Source: Kordia zhangzhouensis
Lineage (GTDB): Bacteria > Bacteroidota > Bacteroidia > Flavobacteriales > Flavobacteriaceae
DNA: 64,000 bases
Assembly: GCF_001005305.1 (NCBI RefSeq)
Contig: NZ_LBMH01000012.1
Coordinates: 45,789 to 109,788 of the forward strand
Direction of reading: 5' to 3'
Part shown: positions 10,117 through 20,330 of the stretch, piece by piece
Position numbering within the stretch: the first letter of the stretch is position 1
How the letters are laid out: every line of letters starts with the position of its first letter
Notes under the pieces: model-generated
Seen by the model: the letters and a program-made list of their open reading frames with translations, nothing else
Told to the model about the DNA's origin: nothing
Databases searched by the model: none
Program-made: the position numbers and the translations under genes

Positions 10117-10659
10117 ATGTACAAATACTTAACTGCTATCTGTTTACTCTTATTGGTTCAAAGTGAAGAAACCATTACTTGGTCTAAAGATCAAAAATTG
10201 CATTGGGGAAACTTTGAAGGCACGCCAGATTATGACTCAGATGCAGTTGCGATAACAGCTTCTGGAATTACCTACGGGTACAGTGCCAAAACATTCTCTA
10301 ACAGTAATAAAATTGAATATACCACACAAGTGATAGCGCAATTCTATCCTGAAAAATCATGGTATCTCAAAGAGCGAGTTAATGATACAGTACTTGGACA
10401 TGAACAATTGCATTTTGATATCACAGAATTACATGCCCGAAAACTTCGAAAACGCATCCAAAACACTAAATTCACAAAGAATATCCAAAAAGAAATTTCC
10501 AAAATATACGATCAGGTCAACAAAGAATTACGAGCTATGCAAAATGCATATGATGAAGGTTCTGATTATTCCCGTAACTATGAAGGACAACTAAAATGGG
10601 AAAATAAAATTACTTCTGAACTTAAAAAACTTGAAAAATATCACAAGCCTGTAAAGTAA
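10117..10659 (+). CDS. DUF922-type putative secreted zinc protease
   Basis: The 180-residue protein starts with a short hydrophobic signal segment (YLTAICLLLLVQS). It carries HEQLH at residues 95-99, an HExxH zinc-metalloprotease motif followed by FDITELHARKL, which is characteristic of DUF922 proteins. The segment TWSKDQKLHWGNFEG near the N-terminus also fits that family. No enzymatic activity is established for close members, so protease is inferred from the motif. It starts immediately after the OsmC stop codon. Confidence 0.8.
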   Translation: MYKYLTAICLLLLVQSEETITWSKDQKLHWGNFEGTPDYDSDAVAITASGITYGYSAKTFSNSNKIEYTTQVIAQFYPEKSWYLKERVNDTVLGHEQLHFDITELHARKLRKRIQNTKFTKNIQKEISKIYDQVNKELRAMQNAYDEGSDYSRNYEGQLKWENKITSELKKLEKYHKPVK

Positions 10660-10660
10660 A

Positions 10661-10906
10661 ATGAACAATCCTTTCGATAAAGCATCACAGCAAAAACTGC
10701 TGGTAGAATTGGCGCATGCCAAAATGCCTTTTGGTAAATACAAAGGCCGGTATTTGGTAAACTTGCCAGAAGCTTATCTCATCTGGTATCGTCAAAAAGG
10801 ATTTCCGAAAGGAAAGTTAGGGCAGCAATTGGAGCAAATGCTAGATATCAAAATCAATGGATTAGAACCATTAATTCGTAATATCCAGAAGCAGTTTCAT
10901 AAATAA
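10661..10906 (+). CDS. DUF3820 family small protein
   Basis: The 81-residue protein has the DUF3820 signature: MPFGKYKGR near residue 22, then PEAYLIWYRQKGFPKGKLG. It has no signal peptide and is probably cytosolic. Similar domains have been called quorum-regulated virulence factors in gamma-proteobacteria, but that label should not be carried over. One base separates it from the DUF922 gene; it is the last gene of the guaA operon. Confidence 0.82.
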   Translation: MNNPFDKASQQKLLVELAHAKMPFGKYKGRYLVNLPEAYLIWYRQKGFPKGKLGQQLEQMLDIKINGLEPLIRNIQKQFHK

Positions 10907-11115
10907 GAATTTCAGAATATCACACAAGACGGATTTATTACTTCAAAGCCTAGTCCATATAAGTATATTTGGGAATATAAATGTATAGGTGTAGTTGGTA
11001 AAAAACCATCCCAAAAACGTCTTATTTTATCACATCGTACTTTTAATTCATCACTATTTCTGTGGTAATCTATCACAAAGCTTTATGAATAGTGCGTTTG
11101 AGTTTTTTATGCAGA

Positions 11116-11123
11116 TATATTTG
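11116..11123 (+). promoter_or_regulatory. Candidate promoter of the 11201 peptide gene
   Basis: TATATTTG is an exact -7 match. A TTG lies 15 bases upstream (11098-11100), shorter than the usual spacing, so the -33 assignment is weak. It sits in a 294-base gene-free stretch (10907-11200) in which I see nothing else. Confidence 0.4.
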
Positions 11124-11200
11124 ATGCATTCATTGCGTATCGAAATTTTATCATTCTTTCAGAATACCTATGAGTTTTAGCTAACATTAAAACATTTATT

Positions 11201-11419
11201 ATGAAGAAAAAAAGAAGTATTGAAAAACTGAGTTTTCAAAAAGAAACGATTAGTAAATTAAACGAAGTAACAGGAGGCGCTAAAATTACGACAACGATAG
11301 TTACTATAACTCCGGCTGTGTCAGAAGGACTAGGAGGTAGTTGTGTAGACAGCTGTGATTGTCCAAATAAAACATATAATTGGATGATATGCGTAGCTGA
11401 TTATACTGAAGATTGTTAA
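11201..11419 (+). CDS. Lanthipeptide-like RiPP precursor peptide
   Basis: This 72-residue peptide starts MKKKRSIEKLSFQKETISKL, then EVTGGAKI: a K/L-rich leader with GG like the genes at 3720, 5812 and 47794. The core is rich in Thr, Ser and Val and ends with a Cys cluster (CVDSCDC, a later single Cys and a C-terminal Cys). It has its own candidate promoter and a strong terminator, so it is an independent transcription unit. No modifying enzyme is nearby; modification in trans is an inference. Confidence 0.72.
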   Translation: MKKKRSIEKLSFQKETISKLNEVTGGAKITTTIVTITPAVSEGLGGSCVDSCDCPNKTYNWMICVADYTEDC

Positions 11420-11472
11420 ATAATAAAAAGGTTTTTAACCTTTCAAAAGACCTTTTTGAGCAAATACTATTG

Positions 11473-11516
11473 AAGCTATCTGTTTCTCAGGAATATTCAG
11501 AAACAGATAGCTTTTG
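11473..11516 (+). terminator. Strong hairpin terminator
   Basis: Perfect 15-base arms (11473-11487 and 11499-11513, beginning AAGCTATCTG) surround an 11-base loop, followed by TTGTT. A smaller AAAAGG/CCTTT hairpin precedes it just after the peptide stop codon. Confidence 0.75.
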
Positions 11517-11667
11517 TTAGATACAAACAATACTATTCTCAAAATACATATGTAACGTAGGTATTCAAATTCTAATAACGTCCACCATACATTCATACAT
11601 ATTTAACCTGCAAAGACGGAAAAGGTGTTTTTCCCCTTTCGGCATTCTTGAAATATTCCATACCTTT

Positions 11668-11740
11668 AAAAATCCTCCTTTTACAAAAAAAAATATACGT
11701 AAAATCAATACACTTGGTATAGTTTGTAAAAGGATTTTTT
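11668..11740 (+). repeat. Inverted repeat upstream of the amidase gene
   Basis: The segment 11668-11687 (AAAAATCC...TTTTACAAA) is complementary to 11723-11740 (TTTGTAAAAGGATTTTTT) apart from a 2-base insertion. The arms flank about 35 bases. It ends 20 bases before the amidase ATG, so it could be a promoter-overlapping regulatory structure. The rest of the 11420-11758 gap holds only the terminator hairpins. Confidence 0.45.
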
Positions 11741-11758
11741 ATTTAAAAACAAACAACT

Positions 11759-12355
11759 ATGATAGTATTGCTGGACAACGGTCATGGTGGATTGATTAAT
11801 GGAATTTATCAAACTCCAGGGAAACGTTCTCCCATTTGGAACGATGGTTCGCAACTCTTTGAAGGAGAATTCAATCGCGCAATTGTTAACGGAATTATTG
11901 AAGAATTGACCACACTGCAAATTCCGTATGTAAACTTAGCTCCTGAATATAGAGATGTCACACTAGAAACTCGCGTAAAAAGAGCTAATAAATTTGGTGC
12001 TCGAAATTGTTTTTATCTCAGTGTACATTCCAATGCAGGTGGCGGACACGGCAGCGAAGTATTTACCTCGGTAGGAGACACAAAAAGCGATAAAATTGCC
12101 ACTGTTTTTGGAGAAGAGTACAAAAGGACTTTTCCTGAGCGTCGTTTAAGAACAGATTTTTCTGATGGTGATTTGGATAAAGAACAGCACTTTTATGTGT
12201 TGAAACGTACCAAAATGCCAGCTATTTTAACAGAAAACTTCTTTATGGACAATGAAGAAGAATGTAAATCCATTCTCATGACACGTGAAGGACGTTCAAA
12301 AATCATTCGCTATCATATAGAAGCAATCAAACGAGTACAAAAAGAATTATTCTAA
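11759..12355 (+). CDS. N-acetylmuramoyl-L-alanine amidase (Amidase_3 type)
   Basis: The 198-residue protein has the zinc amidase pattern: DNGHGG at the N-terminus (first zinc His), E in FEGEFNRA, SVHSNAGGG (second His) and ILTENFFMDN (catalytic Glu) near the C-terminus. This class cleaves the amide bond between muramic acid and the stem peptide. There is no signal peptide, as is usual for phage-type or tailocin-type amidases, so how it reaches the wall is unclear. It is followed closely by a lipoprotein and a 121-residue unknown, which look like one operon. Confidence 0.88.
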   Translation: MIVLLDNGHGGLINGIYQTPGKRSPIWNDGSQLFEGEFNRAIVNGIIEELTTLQIPYVNLAPEYRDVTLETRVKRANKFGARNCFYLSVHSNAGGGHGSEVFTSVGDTKSDKIATVFGEEYKRTFPERRLRTDFSDGDLDKEQHFYVLKRTKMPAILTENFFMDNEEECKSILMTREGRSKIIRYHIEAIKRVQKELF

Positions 12356-12372
12356 TCTATAACCAAAACAAC

Positions 12373-12837
12373 ATGAAAACACGTTATTATACAGCATACC
12401 TAAGTGCTTTGCTATTGCTGTTAGTTACCTCTTGCGCCTCCTTGCGAACGGCGGCTTTTGATCAATATTCGTATCAAAAAGGAACCGAACTAAAAGTAGA
12501 TGCTCTACGCTTGATGGACAAAGCAACTTCTTCGTACGAGTCGCAAAAAGCAGCGATTGAAAACTTTGAAACTGAATTGGACAAAATGGTTGAATATGAA
12601 AAAAATAAACCCAACAATCAAATCAGTTACGCCATGTGGAAAATGATTGCCAATCCAGAAAAAAACCTTGTTGCAGGTTTTCTAAAGCGATGGAAAAATG
12701 AAGGACAATTATCTAGTTTTTTTGTAACCGAAGCTAAAGGACAAGTGGAAGAAGCTTTAAACTTAATTCTTGAGTATGAAGGCAAAAAAGATCCTGCTGC
12801 AGAAAATAAATTAAAAGCCATATTAGGAATTCAATAA
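12373..12837 (+). CDS. Putative lipoprotein of the amidase operon
   Basis: I do not recognise the family. The 154-residue product has a lipoprotein signal (LLLLVTSCAS, Cys near residue 23). The mature part is highly charged and mainly helical, with Lys/Glu-rich segments such as ENFETELDKMVEYEKNK. It lies 17 bases after the amidase gene and 17 before the next gene. The membrane-anchored form suggests a partner, inhibitor or spanin-like role for the amidase, but this is speculation. Confidence 0.7.
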   Translation: MKTRYYTAYLSALLLLLVTSCASLRTAAFDQYSYQKGTELKVDALRLMDKATSSYESQKAAIENFETELDKMVEYEKNKPNNQISYAMWKMIANPEKNLVAGFLKRWKNEGQLSSFFVTEAKGQVEEALNLILEYEGKKDPAAENKLKAILGIQ

Positions 12838-12854
12838 CACTAAAAGACTCAACA

Positions 12855-13220
12855 ATGGAATTCAAAGATATTTTAAAAGAAATCAAAGGAAATTTGCTAG
12901 ACCTCATGGGAGCAAAATTTGATGACCTTAAATCTGAAGCAAAAAAAGATGTACAAGATTTTTTAAATGCTTCCAAAGAAAAATTAGAACGTTGGACAAC
13001 TTTACTAGCAGAAGGAAATTTAACTATTCAAGATTATAAATGGTTAATAGAAAGTCAAAAAGATCTTGTTGTTCTCAAAGGATTATATGCGGCAGGTGTT
13101 TCAAAAATTAAGTTAGGACATCTAAAAAACAGCATCTTACATACAGTCATCAATACAGCAATTGGAATCATAAAAGGAAATAATGAGGACGAAAATACCT
13201 CCGATGAAGGCGAAGAGTAA
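12855..13220 (+). CDS. Hypothetical helical protein of the amidase operon
   Basis: The 121-residue product has no recognisable domain. The first 80 residues are amphipathic helix rich in Lys, Glu and Asp (LLDLMGAKFDDLKSEAKKD); residues 95-115 (HLKNSILHTVINTAIGIIKG) form a moderately hydrophobic helix that could touch a membrane. The tail is acidic. It is the last gene of the amidase-lipoprotein set and ends before a 13-bp perfect hairpin. Confidence 0.65.
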   Translation: MEFKDILKEIKGNLLDLMGAKFDDLKSEAKKDVQDFLNASKEKLERWTTLLAEGNLTIQDYKWLIESQKDLVVLKGLYAAGVSKIKLGHLKNSILHTVINTAIGIIKGNNEDENTSDEGEE

Positions 13221-13272
13221 CCAAGAGTTGTGATATAGCTTGCTGATAATCAGTTTTATTACTAAAAAATAC

Positions 13273-15010
<1,738 letters not shown>

Positions 15011-15050
15011 AAAGACAAATTGGATACTTTTTTGAGTAACAAAAGCACAT

Positions 15051-15082
15051 AAAAGGTGTCTACCTAATTGTAGATGCCTTTT
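15051..15082 (+). terminator. Terminator after pyrG
   Basis: AAAAGGTGTCTAC pairs with GTAGATGCCTTTT (with G-T wobbles) around a 6-base loop and ends in a T run. Confidence 0.7.
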
Positions 15083-15110
15083 TATGAGATTAGTATAAAT
15101 TAACGATTAG

Positions 15111-17024
15111 ATGGAAGAAAACAAGTTTGATTACAAACAATTTATAGGATTTGCTTTAATAGCTTTAATTGCAGTTTTTTGGTTCAATACTACAAAACCT
15201 ACAGAAGAAGAAGCGGCTGCAGAAGCAGAAAAAGCCAAAACAGAACAAGTCAACTCACAAACTACTGTGGCTAATAAAGTTGCAGAACAAGAAGCTACGT
15301 TAGACTTGACAGATTCTACACAAGTTGCCAACTACAAAAATAAACTTGGTGCTTTTGGATACAACGCCGATAAAGTATCTGCGGAAGAAGTAACAACGCT
15401 TGAAAACCAATTACTGTCTTTAAAAATTAGTAACAAAGGTGGTCAAATTGTTGAAGCACAGGTTAAAGGACAAATGGTTAAAGGTAATTTTGAACCTTTA
15501 GTGACGTATGACTCATTGCCAGTATACCTAGTAAAAGATGGGAATGCCTCATTTGGACTTAACTTAACAACAGCCGATAATCGTGTCATCAATACAAAAG
15601 ATCTTGCTTTTGAACCAACCTTTACAGAAAATGGAGATAGCAAGGTACTTTCTATGAAACTAAAAGTAGCTCCCAACAAATTCTTAGAGTATCGATACGA
15701 AATGAAAGACGATTACATGATCGACTTTACAGTACGTTCGCAAGGATTAAATGGCGTAATCAATGGAAGTCAGCCAATCAATATGGAGTGGAAACTAAAA
15801 AGTTTCAGACATGCTAAAAGTGTTACATATGAAAATCGCTATACAGACTTACATTATGAATATGACGAAGGAAAAGATAGCTATTTAGGACAAGGTACAG
15901 ATGAAGAAAAAATCAACGATGTCACTTGGTTAGGTTACAAACAACACTTCTTCTCATCAATACTATTAACCGATCAAGCGTTTAAAACGGCAACAATTTC
16001 TACAGAAAATATTGTAGACAGTGAAATGCCTGAAAAAGATGTTGAATTCTTAAAAAACTTCTCCACTACAGTACCTTTAGAATTGCAAGGAGGTGAGTTG
16101 AATTACACTATGGACTTATATCATGGTCCGACTGATTACGATGTCTTAACAGCGTACGACAGAAACCTAGACGAAATTGTTCCGTTAGGTTGGGGAATCT
16201 TTGGATGGATTAACCGTTATTTCCTAATTCCGTTATTTGGATTGCTAAGTGCCATGTTACCAGCAGGTATTGCAATTATTGTAATGACAATCTTAGTGCG
16301 TTTATTATTGTCGCCAATTACGTATAAATCGTACCTGTCACAAGCAAAAATGAAGGTCATTCGTCCAGAGATTAATGAGATCAACCAAAAATACAAGGAC
16401 GATGCAATGAAAAAGCAACAGGAAACAATGAAATTATACAGCAAAGCAGGTGTGAGTCCTATGGCAGGATGCATTCCAGCCTTAATGCAAATTCCTGTAT
16501 TCTATGCACTCTTCATGTTTTTCCCTTCGGCATTTGAATTAAGACAAAAGAGTTTCTTGTGGGCAGAAGATTTATCTTCTTATGATACCATTGTACAACT
16601 TCCATTTAACATTCCTGTATATGGAGATCACATCAGTTTATTCCCAATCTTAGCATCTGTAGCAATATTCTTTTACATGCGTATGACTACAGGTCAGCAA
16701 ATGGCAGCACAACAACCTGCGCAAGAAGGAATGCCTGACATGAGCAAAATGATGAAATACATGATGTATTTCTCTCCACTAATGATGTTATTCTTCTTTA
16801 ACAACTACGCAAGTGGATTAAGTTTGTACTATTTTGTGTCGAACCTAATTACCATCGGAATCATGTTAGTCATCAAAAATTACATCATTGATGAAGATAA
16901 GATTCATGCGCAAATTGAAGAAAATAAGAAAAAACCTAAAAAGCAAAACCGTTTCCAACGTAAAATGCAGGAAATGATGGAGCAAGCCGAAGCACAGAAA
17001 AAGGCAAACACAAACCGAAAATAA
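15111..17024 (+). CDS. yidC: Membrane protein insertase YidC
   Basis: YidC inserts proteins into the inner membrane, alone or with Sec. The 637-residue protein has the Gram-negative layout: an N-terminal membrane segment (FIGFALIALIAVFWF), a large periplasmic beta domain (about 60-350), then the conserved insertase core from about residue 365 with FLIPLFGLLSAMLPAGIAIIVMTILV, a cytoplasmic hairpin (QAKMKVIRPEINEINQKY), GVSPMAGCIPALMQIPVFYALF, and further membrane segments. The tail is basic (KKPKKQNRFQRK), as expected for ribosome contact. It follows pyrG. Confidence 0.96.
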   Translation: MEENKFDYKQFIGFALIALIAVFWFNTTKPTEEEAAAEAEKAKTEQVNSQTTVANKVAEQEATLDLTDSTQVANYKNKLGAFGYNADKVSAEEVTTLENQLLSLKISNKGGQIVEAQVKGQMVKGNFEPLVTYDSLPVYLVKDGNASFGLNLTTADNRVINTKDLAFEPTFTENGDSKVLSMKLKVAPNKFLEYRYEMKDDYMIDFTVRSQGLNGVINGSQPINMEWKLKSFRHAKSVTYENRYTDLHYEYDEGKDSYLGQGTDEEKINDVTWLGYKQHFFSSILLTDQAFKTATISTENIVDSEMPEKDVEFLKNFSTTVPLELQGGELNYTMDLYHGPTDYDVLTAYDRNLDEIVPLGWGIFGWINRYFLIPLFGLLSAMLPAGIAIIVMTILVRLLLSPITYKSYLSQAKMKVIRPEINEINQKYKDDAMKKQQETMKLYSKAGVSPMAGCIPALMQIPVFYALFMFFPSAFELRQKSFLWAEDLSSYDTIVQLPFNIPVYGDHISLFPILASVAIFFYMRMTTGQQMAAQQPAQEGMPDMSKMMKYMMYFSPLMMLFFFNNYASGLSLYYFVSNLITIGIMLVIKNYIIDEDKIHAQIEENKKKPKKQNRFQRKMQEMMEQAEAQKKANTNRK

Positions 17025-17043
17025 AACGTAATTAAATACTACA

Positions 17044-17070
17044 AAACTCCTCAACTTGAGGAGTTTTTTT
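17044..17070 (+). terminator. Terminator after yidC
   Basis: AAACTCCTCAA and TTGAGGAGTTT form a tight hairpin directly followed by a T run to 17070. Confidence 0.85.
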
Positions 17071-17281
17071 ATGCCTTCTATTTATATCAAGATGAATTTT
17101 GAAGCCTATCAAAATAAGTAAAGTTCACACTCAAAACGATGTACATAGTCACTAAAAAAGGATAAAAAACTCCACCGAAATGTTGTAGTTTATGGATATA
17201 GATTGGAAAAAAATCGCTCAAAACTCGCACAGTGTCAAAATAATGGCTATATTGTATCGTAATTACTTTAAAACCACACAG

Positions 17282-17449
17282 ATGAAAACAAACAAGAAAA
17301 TAAAAGTATTAAAAGTTCATGAAAAAGAAACTCTTTTAGGAGGATTTAAAGGAGACTTGAACTTAAACCATAGAACGGCGGATTGTGACGATCCAACATG
17401 TAGTTGTAATCAACACAAGTTGCCAATCGCACCTTCAAGAGAAGCATAA
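17282..17449 (+). CDS. Small Cys-containing RiPP-like peptide with a different leader
   Basis: The 55-residue peptide starts MKTNKKIKVLKVHEKETLLGGFKGDL, with a GG in the leader region, and has a core containing DCDDPTCSC followed by a His/Pro/Ser tail. The leader differs from the MKK(K/R)NL family at 3720, 5812, 11201 and 47794. I chose the ATG at 17282 because it starts the Lys-rich leader; the frame is open 30 codons upstream but that part is not leader-like. It could be a precursor of a modified or disulfide-bonded peptide. No processing genes are adjacent, though the cluster with a radical SAM gene begins just downstream on the other strand. Confidence 0.55.
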   Translation: MKTNKKIKVLKVHEKETLLGGFKGDLNLNHRTADCDDPTCSCNQHKLPIAPSREA

Positions 17450-17475
17450 AAAAAAAACGATTATAAAATAAATGC

Positions 17476-17513
17476 TGCCTGTATCAAATACACTCGTATT
17501 GGGTACAGGCAGT
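17476..17513. terminator. Bidirectional hairpin between converging genes
   Basis: CTGCCTGTA and TACAGGCAG form the outer stem and AATAC/GTATT an inner stem. It lies between the convergent peptide gene (ending 17449) and the flavoenzyme gene (ending 17548). Confidence 0.65.
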
Positions 17514-17547
17514 ATTGTATTCAGGGAAAATATATTCTTTGTAATAT

Positions 17548-18543
17548 CTATGACAATTGTTGAATAACATTATTGATTTCTTGTAGTTCATTATGCCCTG
17601 TTTTGGGAATTTCTACAATCATACTTTCCACACCTTGATTGACATACGTTTGCATATAGTCGCGCACTGCGGCATAACTGCCTACCAGATACGGAACATC
17701 TGTATAGCCGTTGACAAACGGTTGTAGATTGTATACGCCATCATTGGCTGAATTTTTATGACGATCATACACCTGTTGTTTCCAAACCGACTGCGATTGT
17801 TGGATGGATATGTGCTGTAAAATGCTTCGCTTTCGATTTGCTTTAGAAAAAGTGTCCAACACTTCCTGCGCTGCTTCAGACGTTTCTCTAGTAATCACTC
17901 CAAAATGATAGCTAATTTTTTGAAAAGCATTTAAAGAAAGATTAGACAATGGTTCGCCCATTTTTAATTGTGTCATGCCTTTCTGCTGAATCAATTGTTG
18001 CGCAAATTCAGAACTTCCTGCAATATGAAACACAGGTTGCAACGCGGAAGGCAGTGAACCTTTAAAAACAATCTGGTCGAGCGTATAAAAATCTCCCTGA
18101 AACGAATAGGTTTCATTTTCTTTAGCAGTCAATAACTCCTGTACAATTGTGATAAATTCTGCTAGTCGTTTGTACTTTGCTTCTTTAAAAAGGGAATCGC
18201 CAATCTTTGACGAATCTGCTGCTGAGCCTCCTGTAATAAAATTGAGGTAGATACGTCGTTGGTAAAATGTAGACAGATTGTATAAATTTCGCACGACATA
18301 TAACGGATGTACAAAACATGGATTAATCGCGATAAACGGTACTTTGGATGATTTCGACAACATTTCTTGCGCAAAAAACCATGGATTAATCGGGCCTTCA
18401 ATCGATTCAGGCAATAAGGTTCCAGCAAAAGTTGAAGTGTCGGTCTGCTCGATAAAATCGGTCAAATACTGAGCAAACGATACTTTTTCTTCAAAAATAG
18501 AATCGCGCGAAATGCCTAAAAGATTAAATATCTGTACGCTCAT
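17548..18543 (-). CDS. Luciferase-like (LLM class) flavin-dependent oxidoreductase
   Basis: The 331-residue protein has the bacterial-luciferase-like TIM-barrel pattern: an N-terminal strand followed by FAQYLTDFIEQTDTSTFAG, then PFIAINPCFVHPLYVVRNLYNLSTFYQRRIYLNFITGG around residues 90-125, typical of the flavin-binding LLM family. Such enzymes use FMN or F420; in biosynthetic clusters they often hydroxylate carrier-bound or free acyl substrates. Its start overlaps the end of the adenylating-enzyme gene by 20 bases, so the two are translated together. The substrate is unknown. It is the last gene on the left of the biosynthetic region. Confidence 0.82.
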   Translation of the reverse strand: MSVQIFNLLGISRDSIFEEKVSFAQYLTDFIEQTDTSTFAGTLLPESIEGPINPWFFAQEMLSKSSKVPFIAINPCFVHPLYVVRNLYNLSTFYQRRIYLNFITGGSAADSSKIGDSLFKEAKYKRLAEFITIVQELLTAKENETYSFQGDFYTLDQIVFKGSLPSALQPVFHIAGSSEFAQQLIQQKGMTQLKMGEPLSNLSLNAFQKISYHFGVITRETSEAAQEVLDTFSKANRKRSILQHISIQQSQSVWKQQVYDRHKNSANDGVYNLQPFVNGYTDVPYLVGSYAAVRDYMQTYVNQGVESMIVEIPKTGHNELQEINNVIQQLS

Positions 18544-19849
18544 TGGACTGTCTATTGATTTTTCCGGTGCTGGTTCTGGAAATGCTTTCTACTTCTTTAA
18601 TAATATCTGGCACTGCATATGGCGGCAACTGATTCCGAAGATAGGTTTTCAAGGCAACTTTATCAACCTTCTCGGTAGAAATTACGTATGCAATGAGTGT
18701 GTCATTCTTTAAAAAAACGTGTGCTTCTTGGGTCATTTGCGAGTTCAGTAACGCATTTTCCACATACGTAGGCGACACTTTATACCCTTTTACCTTGATA
18801 AATGATGAATATCTGCCTTCTATATGCAATCGGTCATTCTTCACATAGCCAACATCACCTGTATAGATTGGTGTAAACAACTCTTTTGAATGCACCACCA
18901 TTTCCTCGTCGATTGTGATTGAATAACAAGGCAGTATTTCATACGAATGGGTATTCTCTTCAAGAGTAGTAAAAGTGTTCAATGCAATCACCGAAGGAAT
19001 CTCCGAAATACCATAGCGAATGGCATACGAAGCCTTTGGATACAGGTCGTGTAATGTTTGGAGTAGTACGTCATGTACAAATTCACCTCCAAAACCAAGA
19101 TGTTGCACATTCGGAAAACGAATCTTTTGTTGCAGTACCAACAATTGCGAATACAGATACGGAACACCTTCTACGGCAGTAATTTTTGCCTGTATCTCTT
19201 TCTTCGCCAACAAGCGAAATAAGCCTGCAAACGACGCTTCGCTCGGCAAGTAGATGATGCTATTGCCCAAGGTATATTCGAGCATCGCACTAAACCCGTA
19301 TGAATGCGTTAAAAAAGGCGTCAACAATACGTGTTGCTGTTTGCAGTACGGCATCAACTGTTCTTTAGAAATACACTCCAAACTTGTTTCGAACTGTGCA
19401 AACGTATTCCAGATTAACTTTGGTGTTCCTGTCGTTCCGCTCGATACAAAACCGATTTTTGAAATGTGTTTGCGCTTTGGTCTTTCGGTTTGTACTTTGA
19501 TGTGATACGTAGTCAGATTACGTACATCTAGCTTCTCAAAAAGTATTTCTTTGGAAGTAACCACCAAGTCGCACAACGCCTCTGAAAGTAATGCTTTCTC
19601 TAATACAGGAGTTGTTTGAAACGGTAACACTACAAACGATTGTGCATGCTGTATACATGCCCAAATGCAGCCCATCAACAACGCTTGATCGTTTATTTTC
19701 AGAGCGATCACTTCATTCGTATCTTCCAAAAACGTCTGTGTAAAACTCACAACAAACGCAGACATATCGGCATACGTATACGCTGCTTTCTCTGTATGGA
19801 GATAGACAACGTTGGGATTTTTGTGTTGTAGCAATGTTTGGAGTTGCAC
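18524..19849 (-). CDS. AMP-binding acyl-adenylating enzyme
   Basis: This 441-residue protein belongs to the acyl-CoA synthetase / NRPS adenylation superfamily. It has the ATP-binding loop SSGTTGTPK (about residues 136-144), a YGISEIPS segment near the acyl pocket, YTGDVGY with the conserved Asp, and TSTGKINR at the C-terminus with the catalytic Lys. It is shorter than many members (about 500). It probably activates a carboxylic acid and loads it on the acyl carrier protein at 26708, but the acid cannot be read from sequence. Coupled to the flavoenzyme gene by a 20-base overlap; 4.6 kb separates it from the other cluster genes. Confidence 0.85.
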   Translation of the reverse strand: MQLQTLLQHKNPNVVYLHTEKAAYTYADMSAFVVSFTQTFLEDTNEVIALKINDQALLMGCIWACIQHAQSFVVLPFQTTPVLEKALLSEALCDLVVTSKEILFEKLDVRNLTTYHIKVQTERPKRKHISKIGFVSSGTTGTPKLIWNTFAQFETSLECISKEQLMPYCKQQHVLLTPFLTHSYGFSAMLEYTLGNSIIYLPSEASFAGLFRLLAKKEIQAKITAVEGVPYLYSQLLVLQQKIRFPNVQHLGFGGEFVHDVLLQTLHDLYPKASYAIRYGISEIPSVIALNTFTTLEENTHSYEILPCYSITIDEEMVVHSKELFTPIYTGDVGYVKNDRLHIEGRYSSFIKVKGYKVSPTYVENALLNSQMTQEAHVFLKNDTLIAYVISTEKVDKVALKTYLRNQLPPYAVPDIIKEVESISRTSTGKINRQSNERTDI

Positions 19850-20140
19850 GAATGGTTTTCTTTTGTTTTAAATGTAGGAAAAAGGATTGGTTTCACAAAC
19901 TGTATGTGAGTTTAGCAGTTTCGTTGATGATTATTTAAGTTATACAAATGTCCGTTCGAGTGTGTCATGTTAAGTATAGTCGCAATACAGGTAGGAAACA
20001 AAATAAAACGTCATTATGAAGGAAGTGTGACTGAAGTAATCTCTTTAATTAATAAAAGTATAACTCATTAAAAATAAAGGTTTTATATGGTTTGCGCAAA
20101 ACCACAGCATCTTTCGGAAAAAACCTCCTGTACTTTTACC

Positions 20141-20204
20141 AAAAACCTCAGCAGGTTTTGGTCATTTCCTCAGTACCTTTTTGGGAAAACCTGCTGAGGT
20201 TTTT
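20141..20204. repeat. Perfect 19-bp inverted repeat
   Basis: Bases 20141-20159 (AAAAACCTCAGCAGGTTTT) are the exact reverse complement of 20186-20204, separated by 26 bases. Partial copies of the same words (AAAACCTCCTGTAC, CCTCAGTACC) lie at 20118-20135 and 20168-20180, and a GGTTTGCGCAAAACC near-palindrome lies just upstream. It resembles REP-like elements seen between flavobacterial genes. The rest of 19850-20330 holds no gene. Confidence 0.7.
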
Positions 20205-20330
20205 GCAGATACCTTTTCTGGTATAAAAAATTAGTGGATTTCACCCCTTTTTTTAAAGCTAGAAAAAGAAGATTTTTTACATGGATTACGGAAAACCGCA
20301 TTGCGTATATGTAATCTTTGTTTTACATTT

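Noticed and set aside
11595..11640. Possible riboswitch in CAAAGACGGAAAAGGTG...CCCCTTTCGG
   Set aside because: It can form a small hairpin, but I cannot match it to any riboswitch class, and it lies between a terminator and the amidase inverted repeat.
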